DNA of 25,388 bases from Planctomycetaceae bacterium. Lineage in GTDB: Bacteria; Planctomycetota; Planctomycetia; Pirellulales; UBA1268. The stretch is taken from positions 1 to 25,388 of the forward strand of contig SXWC01000161.1 of assembly GCA_005789975.1 (NCBI GenBank). Direction: 5' to 3'. The notes under the pieces are model-generated. The model saw nothing but the letters and a program-made list of their open reading frames with translations, had not been told where the DNA came from and did no database searches. The stretch's first letter is position 1. Every line of letters starts with the position of its first letter. The translations under genes were made by a program, and so were the position numbers. This document shows positions 8,641 to 18,608 of the stretch, in pieces.

Positions 8641-9729
8641 ATGATCGCCCACCGAGCCGCGACCGCGTTCCGCCCACCTTGCCGCTCGAGCGGCGCCGGC
8701 GTGTTGATCGCCGGATGGGCGTGCCTGGCGTTCCTCGCGTGGGGTGATGGTCGCTGTCGGGCCGAGGGGCCCGCGCGGGATCGCGTCGATGAGATCGTGG
8801 CGCGGGGGCTCGACTGGCTCGCGGCGAAACAGTCGCGCCGCGGCAGTTGGACCGCCAACGAGAGCCGCTATCCGACGGCGATGACGGCCCTGGCCGGCAC
8901 GGCGCTGCTGATGGAGGGCTCGACGACGTCCCAGGGGCGGCACGGCGAGGCGATCCGTCTGGCCGTCGATTATCTCGTCAGCCGTTCCCGCCCCAATGGT
9001 CTGATCGGCGATCCGAAGTCGGACGACCGCTACACCTACGGCCATGGTTTCTCGATGCTCTTCCTCTCTCAGGTGCTCGGCGAGGAGGAGGACGAACGGC
9101 GGCGGGATGAGCTCGTGGAGGTGCTCACCAAGGCGGTGGTCTTCTCCGGTCGGGCCCAGACCAAGGATGGGGGCTGGGGCTACGTCAGCGCGAAGGACGG
9201 CCAGGACTTCGACGAGGGCTCGACCACGATCACCCAGGTGCAGGGGCTGCGCGGCTGCCGCAACGCGGGCATTCCCGTGCCCCGCGAGATCATCGACAAG
9301 GCGATCGCCTACATTCATGCCTGCACGCTGCCCGACGGCGGCGTGCAATACAGCTCCAAGGGAGGCGGCGGCCGGCCGGCGATCTCGGCGGCCGCGATCG
9401 CCTCGCTGTTCAACGCCGGCGAGGAGGACGACACCCACGTGCCCCGCATGCTCGACTATGCGAGGCGCCACCTCGGCAACATCTCCAACAACAGCTTCGG
9501 TCATTGGCACTACGCCCACTTCTACTACGCGCAGGTGATGTATCGTGAGGGCGAGCCCACCTGGGAGTCGTACCGGGCGCAGGTCGAGAAGCGGCTGGTC
9601 TCCGAGGCCCAGAAAGACCGGGACGGCGTCTACTGGCCGCAGGGGTACATTGGCAACGTCTACACGACCGCCACCAATCTCGTGATCCTGCAACTCGACA
9701 AGGGCTCGCTCCCCATCTACCAGCGGTGA
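8641..9729 (+). CDS. Secreted prenyltransferase/squalene-oxidase-repeat (alpha/alpha toroid) protein
   Basis: This 362-aa protein has a signal peptide (hydrophobic core about 20-34, possible cleavage near 41-42) followed by terpenoid-cyclase-like toroid repeats. The QW-like repeat features are visible: [17 protein letters not shown] (54-70), [10 protein letters not shown] (174-183), and [15 protein letters not shown] (224-238). The catalytic DxDD of class II cyclases and the Asp-Cys-Thr-Ala motif of squalene-hopene cyclases are absent, and the protein is much shorter than those enzymes (over 600 aa). It is therefore probably a non-catalytic binding scaffold, as seen for many planctomycete proteins of this type. 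A conserved-looking, aromatic-rich C-terminus ([12 protein letters not shown], 287-298) ends in YQR. No strong ribosome site is seen before the ATG. It lies 26 bases after the propeller gene and 47 before the MoxR gene. Confidence 0.82.
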   Translation: MIAHRAATAFRPPCRSSGAGVLIAGWACLAFLAWGDGRCRAEGPARDRVDEIVARGLDWLAAKQSRRGSWTANESRYPTAMTALAGTALLMEGSTTSQGRHGEAIRLAVDYLVSRSRPNGLIGDPKSDDRYTYGHGFSMLFLSQVLGEEEDERRRDELVEVLTKAVVFSGRAQTKDGGWGYVSAKDGQDFDEGSTTITQVQGLRGCRNAGIPVPREIIDKAIAYIHACTLPDGGVQYSSKGGGGRPAISAAAIASLFNAGEEDDTHVPRMLDYARRHLGNISNNSFGHWHYAHFYYAQVMYREGEPTWESYRAQVEKRLVSEAQKDRDGVYWPQGYIGNVYTTATNLVILQLDKGSLPIYQR

Positions 9730-9776
9730 CCCGCCGCCCGCCGCCGGGCCCGCCCCCTTCCGGAGAATCGCCTCGC

Positions 9777-10817
9777 ATGAGTCATCCCGTCGCCTCCGCC
9801 GTGGACCGCCTGCACGAGGCGCACGCCCGGATCATCGAGCAGCTGTCGCGGGTCATCGTCGGCCAGCGGGAGGTGATCGACGAGCTCCTCATCAGCCTGT
9901 TCAGCCGCGGTCATTGCCTGCTCGAGGGTGTGCCGGGGCTGGCCAAGACGCTGCTCGTGAGCACGCTCGCGCGAAGCCTCGACCTCTCGTTCAGCCGCAT
10001 CCAGTTCACTCCCGACCTCATGCCCGCCGACATCATCGGCACCGACGTGCTGGAGGAGGATCGGGCCACCGGCATGCGGCAGTCGCGGTTTCTCGAAGGG
10101 CCGCTGTTCGCCAACGTGGTGCTCGCCGACGAGATCAACCGCACGCCCCCGACGACGCAGGCCGCGCTCCTCGAGGCGATGCAGGAGCGGCAGGTGAGCG
10201 TGGGCCGCGTACGGCACACGCTCGTCGATCCCTTCTTCGTGCTCGCCACCCAGAATCCGATCGAACAGGAGGGAACCTACCCGCTCCCCGAGGCGCAGCA
10301 GGACCGGTTCATGTTCAAGGTGTTCGTCCGCTACCCGTCGTTCGCCGACGAGTTCGAGATCGCCCGCCGCACCACCGGGCTGCCGACCGAGGAGCCCCAG
10401 CCGGTGCTCTCGGCGGCCGACATCATCGCCCTGCAGCGGAGCGTCCGCGAGGTGCCGGTGAGCGACCATCTCGTCCGCTACGCGCTGGCGATCGTGCGGC
10501 AGACCCGCACCGGCGAGAAGGGGGTGCCCGACTTCGTCTCCGACCAGCTCGTGTGGGGTGCGGGTCCGCGGGCCGTCCAGTTTCTCGTCGTGGGAGCCAA
10601 GGCCCGGGCGCTGCTGCAGGGCCGCGCCCATGTCGCCGCGGAGGACATCCAGGCGCTCGCGGCGCCGGTGCTTCGGCACCGCATCGTGGTCGGCTTCGCG
10701 GCCGAGAGCGAGGGCGTGACGTCCGACGCCATCATCGGGCGGATCATCGAGTGCACACCTGCCAGAGAGGACGAGCTGTCGCGTGACCCGCGGTTCCAGA
10801 CGATCTTTGCATCCTGA
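9777..10817 (+). CDS. MoxR-family AAA+ ATPase
   Basis: A 346-aa MoxR-type AAA+ ATPase, a cytoplasmic chaperone-like motor that usually works with VWA-domain partners encoded beside it. Walker A is GVPGLAKT (51-58), Walker B is VVLADEINR (114-122), sensor 1 is in ATQNP (157-161), and EAQQDRF (172-178) carries the candidate arginine finger. A C-terminal helical lid domain follows. The ATG at 9777 was chosen, with GGAG 11 bases upstream; an in-frame start at 9726 would add 17 Pro-rich residues and overlap the previous gene's end. Its last 35 bases overlap the DUF58 gene, which suggests translational coupling. Its most likely partners are the DUF58 and two VWA proteins immediately downstream. Confidence 0.96.
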   Translation: MSHPVASAVDRLHEAHARIIEQLSRVIVGQREVIDELLISLFSRGHCLLEGVPGLAKTLLVSTLARSLDLSFSRIQFTPDLMPADIIGTDVLEEDRATGMRQSRFLEGPLFANVVLADEINRTPPTTQAALLEAMQERQVSVGRVRHTLVDPFFVLATQNPIEQEGTYPLPEAQQDRFMFKVFVRYPSFADEFEIARRTTGLPTEEPQPVLSAADIIALQRSVREVPVSDHLVRYALAIVRQTRTGEKGVPDFVSDQLVWGAGPRAVQFLVVGAKARALLQGRAHVAAEDIQALAAPVLRHRIVVGFAAESEGVTSDAIIGRIIECTPAREDELSRDPRFQTIFAS

Positions 10818-11700
10818 AGCGATCGCCCGCATCCACCGCCTGGAGCTCCGCGCCCGGGCGGTGGTCGAGGGCGTGCTCGCCGGCCTCCACAAGAGCCCCT
10901 TCAAGGGGCAGTCGGTGGAGTTTCTGCAGCATCGCGAGTATGTCCGCGGCGACGACCTCCGCCGCGTGGACTGGAAGGTCTGGGGGCGGCAGGACCGGCT
11001 GTATGTCAAGGAATACGAGGAGGAGACGAACCTCCGGCTGACGCTGCTGGTGGACGGCTCCACGAGCATGGACTACGCCGCCGCGACGATCGCGGGGAGG
11101 TCCCGGCCCACGAAATTCGACTCCGCCGCGACGCTCGCCGCGAGCCTCGCCTGGCTCGCGCTGTCGCACGGCGACGCGGTGGGCTGCGGCGTGTTCGACG
11201 ACCGGCTGCGGACCAGCGTGCCGGCGCGGACGAAGCGATCCCAGCTGACGAACGTCTGCGATGTGCTCGAGTCGCCCCGCAATGCGGGGGCCGGAGACTT
11301 CCTCCGCGTGTTGCGGTCCGCCGCCGAGACGCTGCCGAAGCGGGGCATGGTGATCATGATCTCCGATCTTCTCGGCGACCGGGAGGGCATCTTCAAGGGG
11401 CTGCAGCTCCTGCGAACCCGGGGGCACGACCTCGCGCTGCTGCATGTCATGGACGACGACGAGATCGACTTTCCCTTCGAGGGGCCGACACGATTCGAGG
11501 GGCTCGAACTCCCCGCCCACCTCGCCTGCAATCCGCGGGCGCTCCGCGAGGGCTATCTGGAGGCGCTCGGTGGCTTTCTGGCGGATGTGCGCACGCGAGC
11601 CACGGCGATCCGCTGCGATTACGCGCTGGTGCGCACCGGGGAGCCCGTCGATGCGGCGCTCGTCCGGTTTCTCTCGCGCCGCGCGAGCATGGCCGTCTAG
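10783..11700 (+). CDS. DUF58 domain protein (VWA-like fold)
   Basis: The 305-aa DUF58 protein has the hallmark [14 protein letters not shown] at 51-64, and a metal-ion-dependent-adhesion-like DGSTS motif at 91-95 in a von Willebrand A-like fold. No membrane helix is seen. DUF58 proteins are the standard immediate partners of MoxR ATPases; the molecular role is poorly defined and is thought to be in substrate or complex maturation. The start is a GTG inside the end of the MoxR gene (35-base overlap), with GAGAGG about 12 bases upstream. The next gene begins 17 bases after the stop. Confidence 0.93.
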   Translation: MTRGSRRSLHPEAIARIHRLELRARAVVEGVLAGLHKSPFKGQSVEFLQHREYVRGDDLRRVDWKVWGRQDRLYVKEYEEETNLRLTLLVDGSTSMDYAAATIAGRSRPTKFDSAATLAASLAWLALSHGDAVGCGVFDDRLRTSVPARTKRSQLTNVCDVLESPRNAGAGDFLRVLRSAAETLPKRGMVIMISDLLGDREGIFKGLQLLRTRGHDLALLHVMDDDEIDFPFEGPTRFEGLELPAHLACNPRALREGYLEALGGFLADVRTRATAIRCDYALVRTGEPVDAALVRFLSRRASMAV

Positions 11701-11717
11701 CCGGAGCGACGTGATCC

Positions 11718-13994
11718 ATGCCGACCTTCGACTTCGCGCCGCTGCTCTGGTGGGGACTGCCGCTCCTGGCGGTGCCCCTGGCGATCCACCTCATCAATCT
11801 CCTGCGGCACAAGCGGGTCCGCTGGGCCGCGATGGAGTTTCTCGTCGCCAGCCAGCGGAAATACCGGACACGGATCCTGCTGCAGCAGCTGCTCCTGCTC
11901 GCCCTGCGGACGGCTGCCGTGGCGGGTTTTGTGCTCGCGCTGGCGCAGCCGCGCTGGCGGCAGGCGATCGGCGGTTTGCTCGGCGGCGGTGCGGTGACCC
12001 ACGTGGTCGTCCTCGACGACAGTTATTCGATGGGGGATCTGACGGGGGGCGCGGCCGTCGGAGAGGCCGTGACCGAACCGGCCGGCGGCGACACGCGTCC
12101 GGCCACCGCTTTCGATCGCGGCCGGCGGGTCGTCGCACGGATCGCCACGGAACTGGCGGCGAGGACCGGCCGGCAGGAACTGGCCGTGGGGCTCACCTCG
12201 GCGCTCGCCGTGACCGGCACCGTTCCCACGCCGGCCCGGTTGCTGGTGCCGCGGCAGCCACTCACGCCCGCCGCCGTGCAAGCGGTGCGGGATGCCGTCG
12301 GGCAGGCCCGCGTTTCGGCCGGAGCGGCGGGCCCCCGCGAGGCGCTGGCGGCGGCGGCCGACACCTCGGCGACCGCCGCCGGGGAGCGGGTCTTGTGGGT
12401 CGTGAGCGACTTTCGTGCCCGCGACTGGTTGCGGGCGGAGGAGACGGTGTCGCTGCTGCGCCGGCTGGCCGCAGACGGCGTGTCGATTCGGTTCATCGAC
12501 TGCGCCACCGATCCGGGTGAACGGGGGAATCTCGGGATCGAGCGGCTGGAAGTGATGGGCGGCGTGCCGGCCGCCGGCGTGCTTCTGCCGGTCGAGGTCG
12601 AGGTCCGCAATGATTCGGCCCGGCCGGTGCGGGACGTGATGGTTGAACTCCGCGAGGACGGCGGGAGCCGTCCGGGAGTTCGTTTCGACGAGATTCCCGC
12701 GGGAGGCACCGCGGTCCGCCGCTTCGATGTGCGGTTCGCGTCGCCCGGGGGCCGCCCGCTGGAGGCGGAGCTGCCGCCGGACGTGCTGCCGGCCGACGAC
12801 GTCCGCCGGGCCGTGGTCGAGGTCGTTGACCGCGTGGACGTGCTCGTCATCGACGATGATCCCCGGGGGGGCGATGCCTTCTACGTCTCGACGGCGCTGG
12901 CCCCCGGCTCCGGTGCCCCGACGGGACTCAGGCCGCAGATCGAGCCTCCCCGGGCGCTGGCGACGGCCGACCTCGCGAAGTTCGACGTCGTCTGGGTGCT
13001 CGACGCCGCGCGGCTGGGGACCGGTGAGATCCAGGCACTCGAGACCTACGCACGCGGCGGCGGCGGCGTCGTCTTCTTCTGCGGCCCGCGCACCGATGCC
13101 GAGACGGTCAACGCCACGCTGCATCGTGATGGAGACGGGCTGTTTCCGGTGCCGTTGGCCGGGCCGGTCGATCTCCTGCCCGCCACGGCGGCGACGCCGG
13201 TGCCCGATCTCGTCGTCGAGGATCATCCGGTGGTCGCGGTGCTCTCCGGACAGCGGAATCCGCTGGTGGACGCGGTGCGGATCGACCGGGCCATGGCGAT
13301 CGACCGCGGGCACGATCCCGCGGCGCACGGCGTGCGCCGCGTGCTCTCGCTGCGGAACGGGCAGCCGCTGGTGGTCGAAAGGCCGTTCGGCGACGGGATA
13401 GTCGTCGCGGTGCTGACCTCCGCGGGCCCGGCCTGGAACAACTGGTCCCGCGGCAATCCCAGCTGGGTCGTCGTGCTCCTCGAAATGGAGAGCCACCTGG
13501 CGCGGATCAAGAGGCGGGGCGAGACGCTCGCCGTCGGAGATCCGGTCGTCGTGCGGCTCGAACCGGGCGTTGACGAGGCCGAAGTGGACTTCCTCGTGCC
13601 CCCCGCCGGGGATGTCGTGCGGCAGTCGGCCGGAGTCGTGGACGGGCACGGGCACGGGCTCGAGGCGCGGCTCCCGGCCGCGGCGACGGCCGGACTGTAT
13701 GACGCCCGTTGGCGGAGGAACGACGGCACCGAAGGCCGGCGACTGATCGCGGTCAACGTCGATCCGGCCGAGGGGCGACTGGAGAGGATCGGCCGTGAGC
13801 GGCTCGACCGCGTCGCCGCGGGCCTGCCCTATCGGCTCGATCATGCCGACACCTTCGAGGCCGCGGGGGGCGGCATCGAAGGAGCGTCGTTGGTCGTGCC
13901 GCTGCTGGCGGCGCTGGTCGTCATTCTCCTGCTCGAGCAGGCGGTCGCGTATGCGGCCGGATATCATCCCGTGTCCCGCCGAGCGGCGGCCTGA
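11718..13994 (+). CDS. BatA-type membrane protein with VWA domain
   Basis: This 758-aa protein begins with the BatA N-terminal two-helix region: LLWWGLPLLAVPLAIHLINLL (about 9-29), then the cytoplasmic basic segment RHKRVRWAAMEFLVASQRK and a second helix (about 54-75). A VWA domain follows with the metal site DDSYS at 100-104. The middle has an Ig-like region (about 290-365) and a Rossmann-like segment (VDVLVIDDDPRGGD near 373; GGGGVVFFCGPRTD near 449). A C-terminal membrane helix lies at about 722-745. It is probably anchored in the inner membrane with its main domains in the periplasm, and is the likely membrane partner of MoxR. It is 17 bases from DUF58 and 15 from the next gene. Confidence 0.9.
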   Translation: MPTFDFAPLLWWGLPLLAVPLAIHLINLLRHKRVRWAAMEFLVASQRKYRTRILLQQLLLLALRTAAVAGFVLALAQPRWRQAIGGLLGGGAVTHVVVLDDSYSMGDLTGGAAVGEAVTEPAGGDTRPATAFDRGRRVVARIATELAARTGRQELAVGLTSALAVTGTVPTPARLLVPRQPLTPAAVQAVRDAVGQARVSAGAAGPREALAAAADTSATAAGERVLWVVSDFRARDWLRAEETVSLLRRLAADGVSIRFIDCATDPGERGNLGIERLEVMGGVPAAGVLLPVEVEVRNDSARPVRDVMVELREDGGSRPGVRFDEIPAGGTAVRRFDVRFASPGGRPLEAELPPDVLPADDVRRAVVEVVDRVDVLVIDDDPRGGDAFYVSTALAPGSGAPTGLRPQIEPPRALATADLAKFDVVWVLDAARLGTGEIQALETYARGGGGVVFFCGPRTDAETVNATLHRDGDGLFPVPLAGPVDLLPATAATPVPDLVVEDHPVVAVLSGQRNPLVDAVRIDRAMAIDRGHDPAAHGVRRVLSLRNGQPLVVERPFGDGIVVAVLTSAGPAWNNWSRGNPSWVVVLLEMESHLARIKRRGETLAVGDPVVVRLEPGVDEAEVDFLVPPAGDVVRQSAGVVDGHGHGLEARLPAAATAGLYDARWRRNDGTEGRRLIAVNVDPAEGRLERIGRERLDRVAAGLPYRLDHADTFEAAGGGIEGASLVVPLLAALVVILLLEQAVAYAAGYHPVSRRAAA

Positions 13995-14009
13995 AGCCGT
14001 CTGCACGTC

Positions 14010-16403
14010 ATGCCCGCATCGAGCTTACCGCCGTGCCTCCTCGCTGCCGTCGACGTGCGGCATCGTGTCGTGAGCCGGCTCGTCGAGGGCTTCGACGAGT
14101 GGTGGCAGATGCCGGCGGCCGTGCTCGCGGTCGTCGCGGTCGTTGCGGTCGTCGCGTGGATGTACCGTCGCGACGCTGCCGATCTGCATCCGGCGACGGC
14201 GGTGTTCCTCGCCACCCTCCGGTTCGCCGCCTTCGCCGCGATCGCCACCGCGCTGCTCGACTTCGAGCGGATCGCCGAGCACGAGATCGATCTGCCGTCG
14301 CGGGTCGCGGTGCTCGTCGATACCAGCGCGAGCATGTCGCTTGCCGATGCGGACGCCCCTGCCGACTCGCGGTCGCGGCAGGCACTCGAACTGCTCGACA
14401 CGGGGGGCTTGCTCGCCGGGCTGCGGCCGCGGCATGAAGTGAACGTGTGGCGGTTCGACGCCGATGCGGAGCCGGTGCTCCGGCTGTCCCGCGGCGGCGG
14501 CGACGAGCCGACGACGGAGACCCCGTGGCGGGAACGTCTGGCGGCCCGCGGCTACGAAACGCGGCTCGGCGAGGCGATCGCCCGCGTGGTCGATGCCGAA
14601 TCGTCCACCGGGCTCGCGGGCGTGATCCTGCTCTCCGATGGCGGCCACAACGCCGGCATCGATCCGCGTGCGGCCGCGGCGGCGGCCGCCGCCGCCGGCG
14701 TGGCGGTGCATCCCATCGGGATCGGACTCGAAACGCTCCCGGCCAACGTCCGCGTGGCCGACCTGCTGGCGCCGGCGCGTGTCTTTCCCGGCGACCGTTT
14801 CGCGGTCACCGCTTTTCTGCAGTCGCAGGGGCTCGCCGACCGGCGGGTGCGCGTCGAACTCGCCGAGCGGGCCGCCGACGACAAGGGGCCCGGCAGGGTG
14901 CTCGACACCGTGGAGGCGGCGCTCGACGCCGATGGCGAGCTCGTGGCCGTCCGATTCGACGTGCCGGGACTCGCGACGACCGGACGCAGGACACTCGTGG
15001 TGCGGATCGATCCTCCGACCGACGACCGTACCGCGACCGACGACGTGCAGGCGGCCGACGTCGAGGTGGTCGATCGCGTCACGCAAGTGCTGCTCATGGC
15101 GGGGGGGCCGGGCCGCGAATACCAGTTCATGCGGAATCTGCTCGGACGCGACAAGAGCTTCGCGGTCGACGTCCTCCTCGGGACGGCGGCCGCCGGCATC
15201 TCCCAGGACGCGCGGCGGATCCTCGACGCCTTCCCGGCCTCCGACGAGGCGCTCGGCGAATACGACGCCATCGTGGCCTTCGACTACGACTGGCGTCTGC
15301 TCGATGCGGCGGCGCAGGCGCGGCTCGAGCGGTGGGTGGCCGCCGAGTCAGGCGGGCTGGTGCTGTCCGCAGGTGCGGTCTTCATGGATTCCTGGCTCGC
15401 CGACCAGCGGACGACGCTCATCCGCGACCTCTTTCCCGTCGAGCTCCGCCGGCCGGGGCAGGTCGTTGCCGGCGAGCCGCCGCCCAACGCCGAGCCGCGG
15501 CCGCTCGAGTTCACCCGTGACGGTGCCGAGGCCGAGTTTCTCTGGCTGGCGGGCAGCCGCGTCGCCAGCGAGGAGGTGTGGCGGGAGTTTCCCGGCGTCT
15601 ACTCCTGCTTTTCCTCGGCCGGCGCGAAGCCGGGAGCCACCGTCTACGCCCGTGCCGGTGCGTCGGCGGGAGGGGGCCGCGAGAGCATCTATCTCGCGGG
15701 GCAGTTCTACGGGTCGGGGATCGTGCTGGCCATCGGCAGCGGCGAACTCTGGCGGCTGCGGGCGGTCGAGGATGCCGCCTACGAACGACTGGCCACGCAG
15801 CTGGTGCGGCATGTGTCGCAGGGACGGCTGATGCGCGGCGCCCGCCGCGGCCGGCTGATCGTCGATCGCGACCGCTTTCCGGTGGGAGGCACCGTCACGG
15901 TCCGCGTGGTGGCCGCCGATCCCACCCTGCCGCAACGGGTCTCGTCGTTCGAGGCCGTCGCGCCCGATGGCACGCGGCTCGAGGTGCCGCTCTCCGCCGA
16001 GCCGTCCCGGCCGGGAACGCTGCTGGGATCGTTCATCGCTTCGCGCGAGGGAGGCTGGCAGATCGAGGTCGACACCCCCGCGGGCGACGGCGAGCCGCTG
16101 TCGCGACGCATTCAGGTGCAGCTCCCCGATCGCGAGCTCGCCAATCCGAAACTGGACCGGGGCGTCTTGTCGCAGATCGCGGTCGTCGGTGGTGCGACGC
16201 CGCGGTTTCTCGCCGATGGGGGTCTCACGGCCGAGGCGGTGAGGTCGCTCGTCGACTCCATTCCCGACCGGTCGCGACGCGAATACGAGACGGGTGCCGC
16301 CGACGCCGGCTTCAAGCGGATGCTCAACTCCATCCTGCTCGCCGCGGGGTGCGGATTCCTGTGCGTCGAGTGGCTCGCCCGCCGGCTCGCGAGGCTTGCC
16401 TGA
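14010..16403 (+). CDS. VWA membrane protein with glutamine-amidotransferase-like domain
   Basis: The 797-aa protein has two N-terminal membrane helices (about 34-51 and 64-82). A VWA domain with a VDTSAS metal site follows (D104). After an Ig-like region comes a class I glutamine-amidotransferase-like Rossmann segment: VLLMAGGPGREYQF from about residue 360, then YDAIVAFDYDWRLL and LERWVAAESGGLVLSAG to about 457. The nucleophile-elbow cysteine is not seen, so it is probably non-catalytic. A C-terminal membrane helix lies near 773-787. Such VWA/GATase-like proteins regularly accompany BatA-type proteins in planctomycete and Bacteroidetes MoxR clusters (family knowledge). The in-frame ATG at 14109 (residue 34) is a shorter alternative start, just before the first helix. 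Four bases separate its stop from the next start. Confidence 0.86.
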   Translation: MPASSLPPCLLAAVDVRHRVVSRLVEGFDEWWQMPAAVLAVVAVVAVVAWMYRRDAADLHPATAVFLATLRFAAFAAIATALLDFERIAEHEIDLPSRVAVLVDTSASMSLADADAPADSRSRQALELLDTGGLLAGLRPRHEVNVWRFDADAEPVLRLSRGGGDEPTTETPWRERLAARGYETRLGEAIARVVDAESSTGLAGVILLSDGGHNAGIDPRAAAAAAAAAGVAVHPIGIGLETLPANVRVADLLAPARVFPGDRFAVTAFLQSQGLADRRVRVELAERAADDKGPGRVLDTVEAALDADGELVAVRFDVPGLATTGRRTLVVRIDPPTDDRTATDDVQAADVEVVDRVTQVLLMAGGPGREYQFMRNLLGRDKSFAVDVLLGTAAAGISQDARRILDAFPASDEALGEYDAIVAFDYDWRLLDAAAQARLERWVAAESGGLVLSAGAVFMDSWLADQRTTLIRDLFPVELRRPGQVVAGEPPPNAEPRPLEFTRDGAEAEFLWLAGSRVASEEVWREFPGVYSCFSSAGAKPGATVYARAGASAGGGRESIYLAGQFYGSGIVLAIGSGELWRLRAVEDAAYERLATQLVRHVSQGRLMRGARRGRLIVDRDRFPVGGTVTVRVVAADPTLPQRVSSFEAVAPDGTRLEVPLSAEPSRPGTLLGSFIASREGGWQIEVDTPAGDGEPLSRRIQVQLPDRELANPKLDRGVLSQIAVVGGATPRFLADGGLTAEAVRSLVDSIPDRSRREYETGAADAGFKRMLNSILLAAGCGFLCVEWLARRLARLA

Positions 16404-16406
16404 CCG

Positions 16407-18608
16407 ATGGCCGCGACCCTCCCACCCGCCGACGCATCCGCGACGCCCCGCAAGGATTCAGCGGTCTCCGGAGCGGCGCTGACGGCGCTGCTCGCCTCCG
16501 TTCGCCGGCAGGCGGTCTTTTGGATCTGGGTCGAGTCGCTTGCGCTCGTCCTGCTCGCCGCCATCGCGGCGGCCTGGCTCTCTCTGGCGATCGACTGGCT
16601 CGTCGAGCCACCCACCTGGGTACGGGCCTCAATCCTCGCCGTCGCGCTGGCCACCATCGTGTGGATCCTCGTGACACGGCTCGTGACGCGGCTGAGCGTG
16701 CCACTGACCGATGAGTCGCTGGCCCTGGCGATCGAGCGGACGCATCCTGGCTTCCGCGACGGACTCTCGACCGCGGTGGCGTTGACGCGGCTCCGCGCCG
16801 GCGGCGATGGCGGCGCCGCGGACCTTGATCGAGAACTCGTCGATCGCACGATCGAGGGGGCGGTGCTGCTGGTTGACCGCGTGCGGCCCGAGATGCTCTT
16901 CCGACGCGGGAGGCTCATGGCCGCCGCGCTGGCGGCGGTGGCGGCGTTGGCGGCGACCATGGCGGCGACCGCATCGCAGCCGGACCTGGCGAGGGTGTGG
17001 GCGCGGCGGCTGTTGTTGCTCGCCGCCGATCCCTGGCCGCGGCGGGTCTCGCTCGAGGCCGTGGACTTCGCCGCCGGGGTCCGCACGGTGGCCCGCGGTT
17101 CGGACGTGGACGTGGTGGTGCTCGCCCGCTCGCGGGGAACCATGCCCGACGTCGTCGAGCTCCGCGCCCGGGGCCGCAACGGCTCGCGCACCGAACGCAT
17201 GGGCACCCGTGGCGGGGCGACCGCGGCCGGGCAGCTCTTTGGCCACGTGCTGAAGCGGATCGACGACGACCTCACGGTCGAGATTCGCGGCGGGGATGCC
17301 CGTTTGCGGGGGCTGAGAATCGTCGTCGCCGATCCCCCCGCGGTCGCCGACGTGAGGATCGTCGCCACGTTGCCGGAGTATCTCGGCGGCGGCACCCGTG
17401 ACCTCGTCGCCAGCCGGATCGTGCAGGTTCCCCGCGGGGCCGCGGTCGAGCTGTCATGCACGTCGACCAAGCCGGTGACGGCCGCCTCGCTCGTCGTGCG
17501 ACAGGCCGGCGGAGAGGCGACGACGGAACAAACCATCGCGAGCCTCGGGCCCGGGGCGACGGATGCCCGGACGATCAGCGGGCGGATTCCCGCGATCGAC
17601 GCCGACACCACCGTGCTCGTGCACCTCACCGACACCGTGGGCCTCGCCAACCGGGATCCCGCGGTGGTCGTGTTGCTGGCGGTGCCGGATGAACGGCCCG
17701 AGGTCGCGGTGCGGCTCGCGGGCATCTCGTCCGCGGTCACTCCGCAGGCCGTGCTCCCGATCGAGGGCACGATCTCCGACGACCATGCCCTCGGCGGCGC
17801 CACGGTGAGGTTGGCCGCGGGCGAGCTCGAACGCATGGTTCCGATCGCCCGGGTGCGTGGCGGCGAGCCGTTGGTGGAGCTGCCCGCCGCCCAACCGGAG
17901 GCCGTGCCGCTGGCCGGCCTCGGGCTGACGGTGGGAACGCGGCTCGAGGTCGTCGTTTCGGCCCGTGACACCTGCACCCTCGACGGCGAGCCGAACGAGG
18001 GGCGGAGCGACAGCTGGACGCTCGACGTGGTCTCCCCCGAGGCGCTGCGGGCGCTGCTCGAAGCCCGTGAGATCCTCCTTCGTCGGCGGTTCGAGGCGGC
18101 GATCGAGGATTTTGCGAAGATCCGCGAGGTCGTGGCCGACCCGCCGCCAAACGAGGCGGCCGGCCCCGCCGCGACGACGCTGGCGAGGTGTGCCGAGGCG
18201 ACGGCACGCGCCGGCAGCGAGACCTCCGAAATCGCCGCCGAGTTTCGGGGCATCAGCGGTGAACTGGCCAACAACGCCGTGCTCACACCGGAGATCGAGG
18301 CCCGGCTGATCACGCAGATCGCCGCGCCGCTCTCGACGCTCGTCGCGGTGGAACTCGCGGCGGTAACGCGGGCCTCGCACGGGCGTGCGGGAGCGGGCGG
18401 ACCCGTCGTCGATCGGCCCGTGCTGACGCGGTCGATCGACGCGGCGCTGGCCCGTATGCGGGCGGTGCTGGAGCGGATGCTCGAGCTCGAGTCGGTCAAC
18501 GAGGTGATCGAGCGGCTCCGCGGGGTGATCCGCACGCAGGAGCAGATCCGGGAGGAGACGCTCGAACGACAGCGGACGCGCGGCCGCGAGGCTTTGGAGT
18601 CGCCATGA
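16407..18608 (+). CDS. DUF4175-like membrane protein
   Basis: The 733-aa protein has three membrane helices near its N-terminus (about 38-62, 71-90 and 168-190). Between the second and third is the helical segment LTDESLALAIERTHPGFRDG (100-119), a pattern typical of DUF4175-type proteins encoded beside BatA/VWA genes. The bulk (about 200-560) is a run of beta-sandwich, Ig-like domains predicted outside the membrane. The C-terminus is helical (about 560-733) and rich in Arg/Glu. Its final ATGA overlaps the start of the next gene by 4 bases. In other bacteria the equivalent protein continues into a long C-terminal coiled-coil region; here that part seems to be a separate gene. The family name is assigned by pattern and context, not by a search. 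Confidence 0.72.
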   Translation: MAATLPPADASATPRKDSAVSGAALTALLASVRRQAVFWIWVESLALVLLAAIAAAWLSLAIDWLVEPPTWVRASILAVALATIVWILVTRLVTRLSVPLTDESLALAIERTHPGFRDGLSTAVALTRLRAGGDGGAADLDRELVDRTIEGAVLLVDRVRPEMLFRRGRLMAAALAAVAALAATMAATASQPDLARVWARRLLLLAADPWPRRVSLEAVDFAAGVRTVARGSDVDVVVLARSRGTMPDVVELRARGRNGSRTERMGTRGGATAAGQLFGHVLKRIDDDLTVEIRGGDARLRGLRIVVADPPAVADVRIVATLPEYLGGGTRDLVASRIVQVPRGAAVELSCTSTKPVTAASLVVRQAGGEATTEQTIASLGPGATDARTISGRIPAIDADTTVLVHLTDTVGLANRDPAVVVLLAVPDERPEVAVRLAGISSAVTPQAVLPIEGTISDDHALGGATVRLAAGELERMVPIARVRGGEPLVELPAAQPEAVPLAGLGLTVGTRLEVVVSARDTCTLDGEPNEGRSDSWTLDVVSPEALRALLEAREILLRRRFEAAIEDFAKIREVVADPPPNEAAGPAATTLARCAEATARAGSETSEIAAEFRGISGELANNAVLTPEIEARLITQIAAPLSTLVAVELAAVTRASHGRAGAGGPVVDRPVLTRSIDAALARMRAVLERMLELESVNEVIERLRGVIRTQEQIREETLERQRTRGREALESP

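Noticed and set aside
6083..8677. 864-aa minus-strand open frame antisense to the propeller gene
   Set aside because: Its composition (His/Arg/Gly/Pro-rich, no recognisable domains) is typical of antisense frames in GC-rich genes, and the plus strand encodes clear propeller blades.
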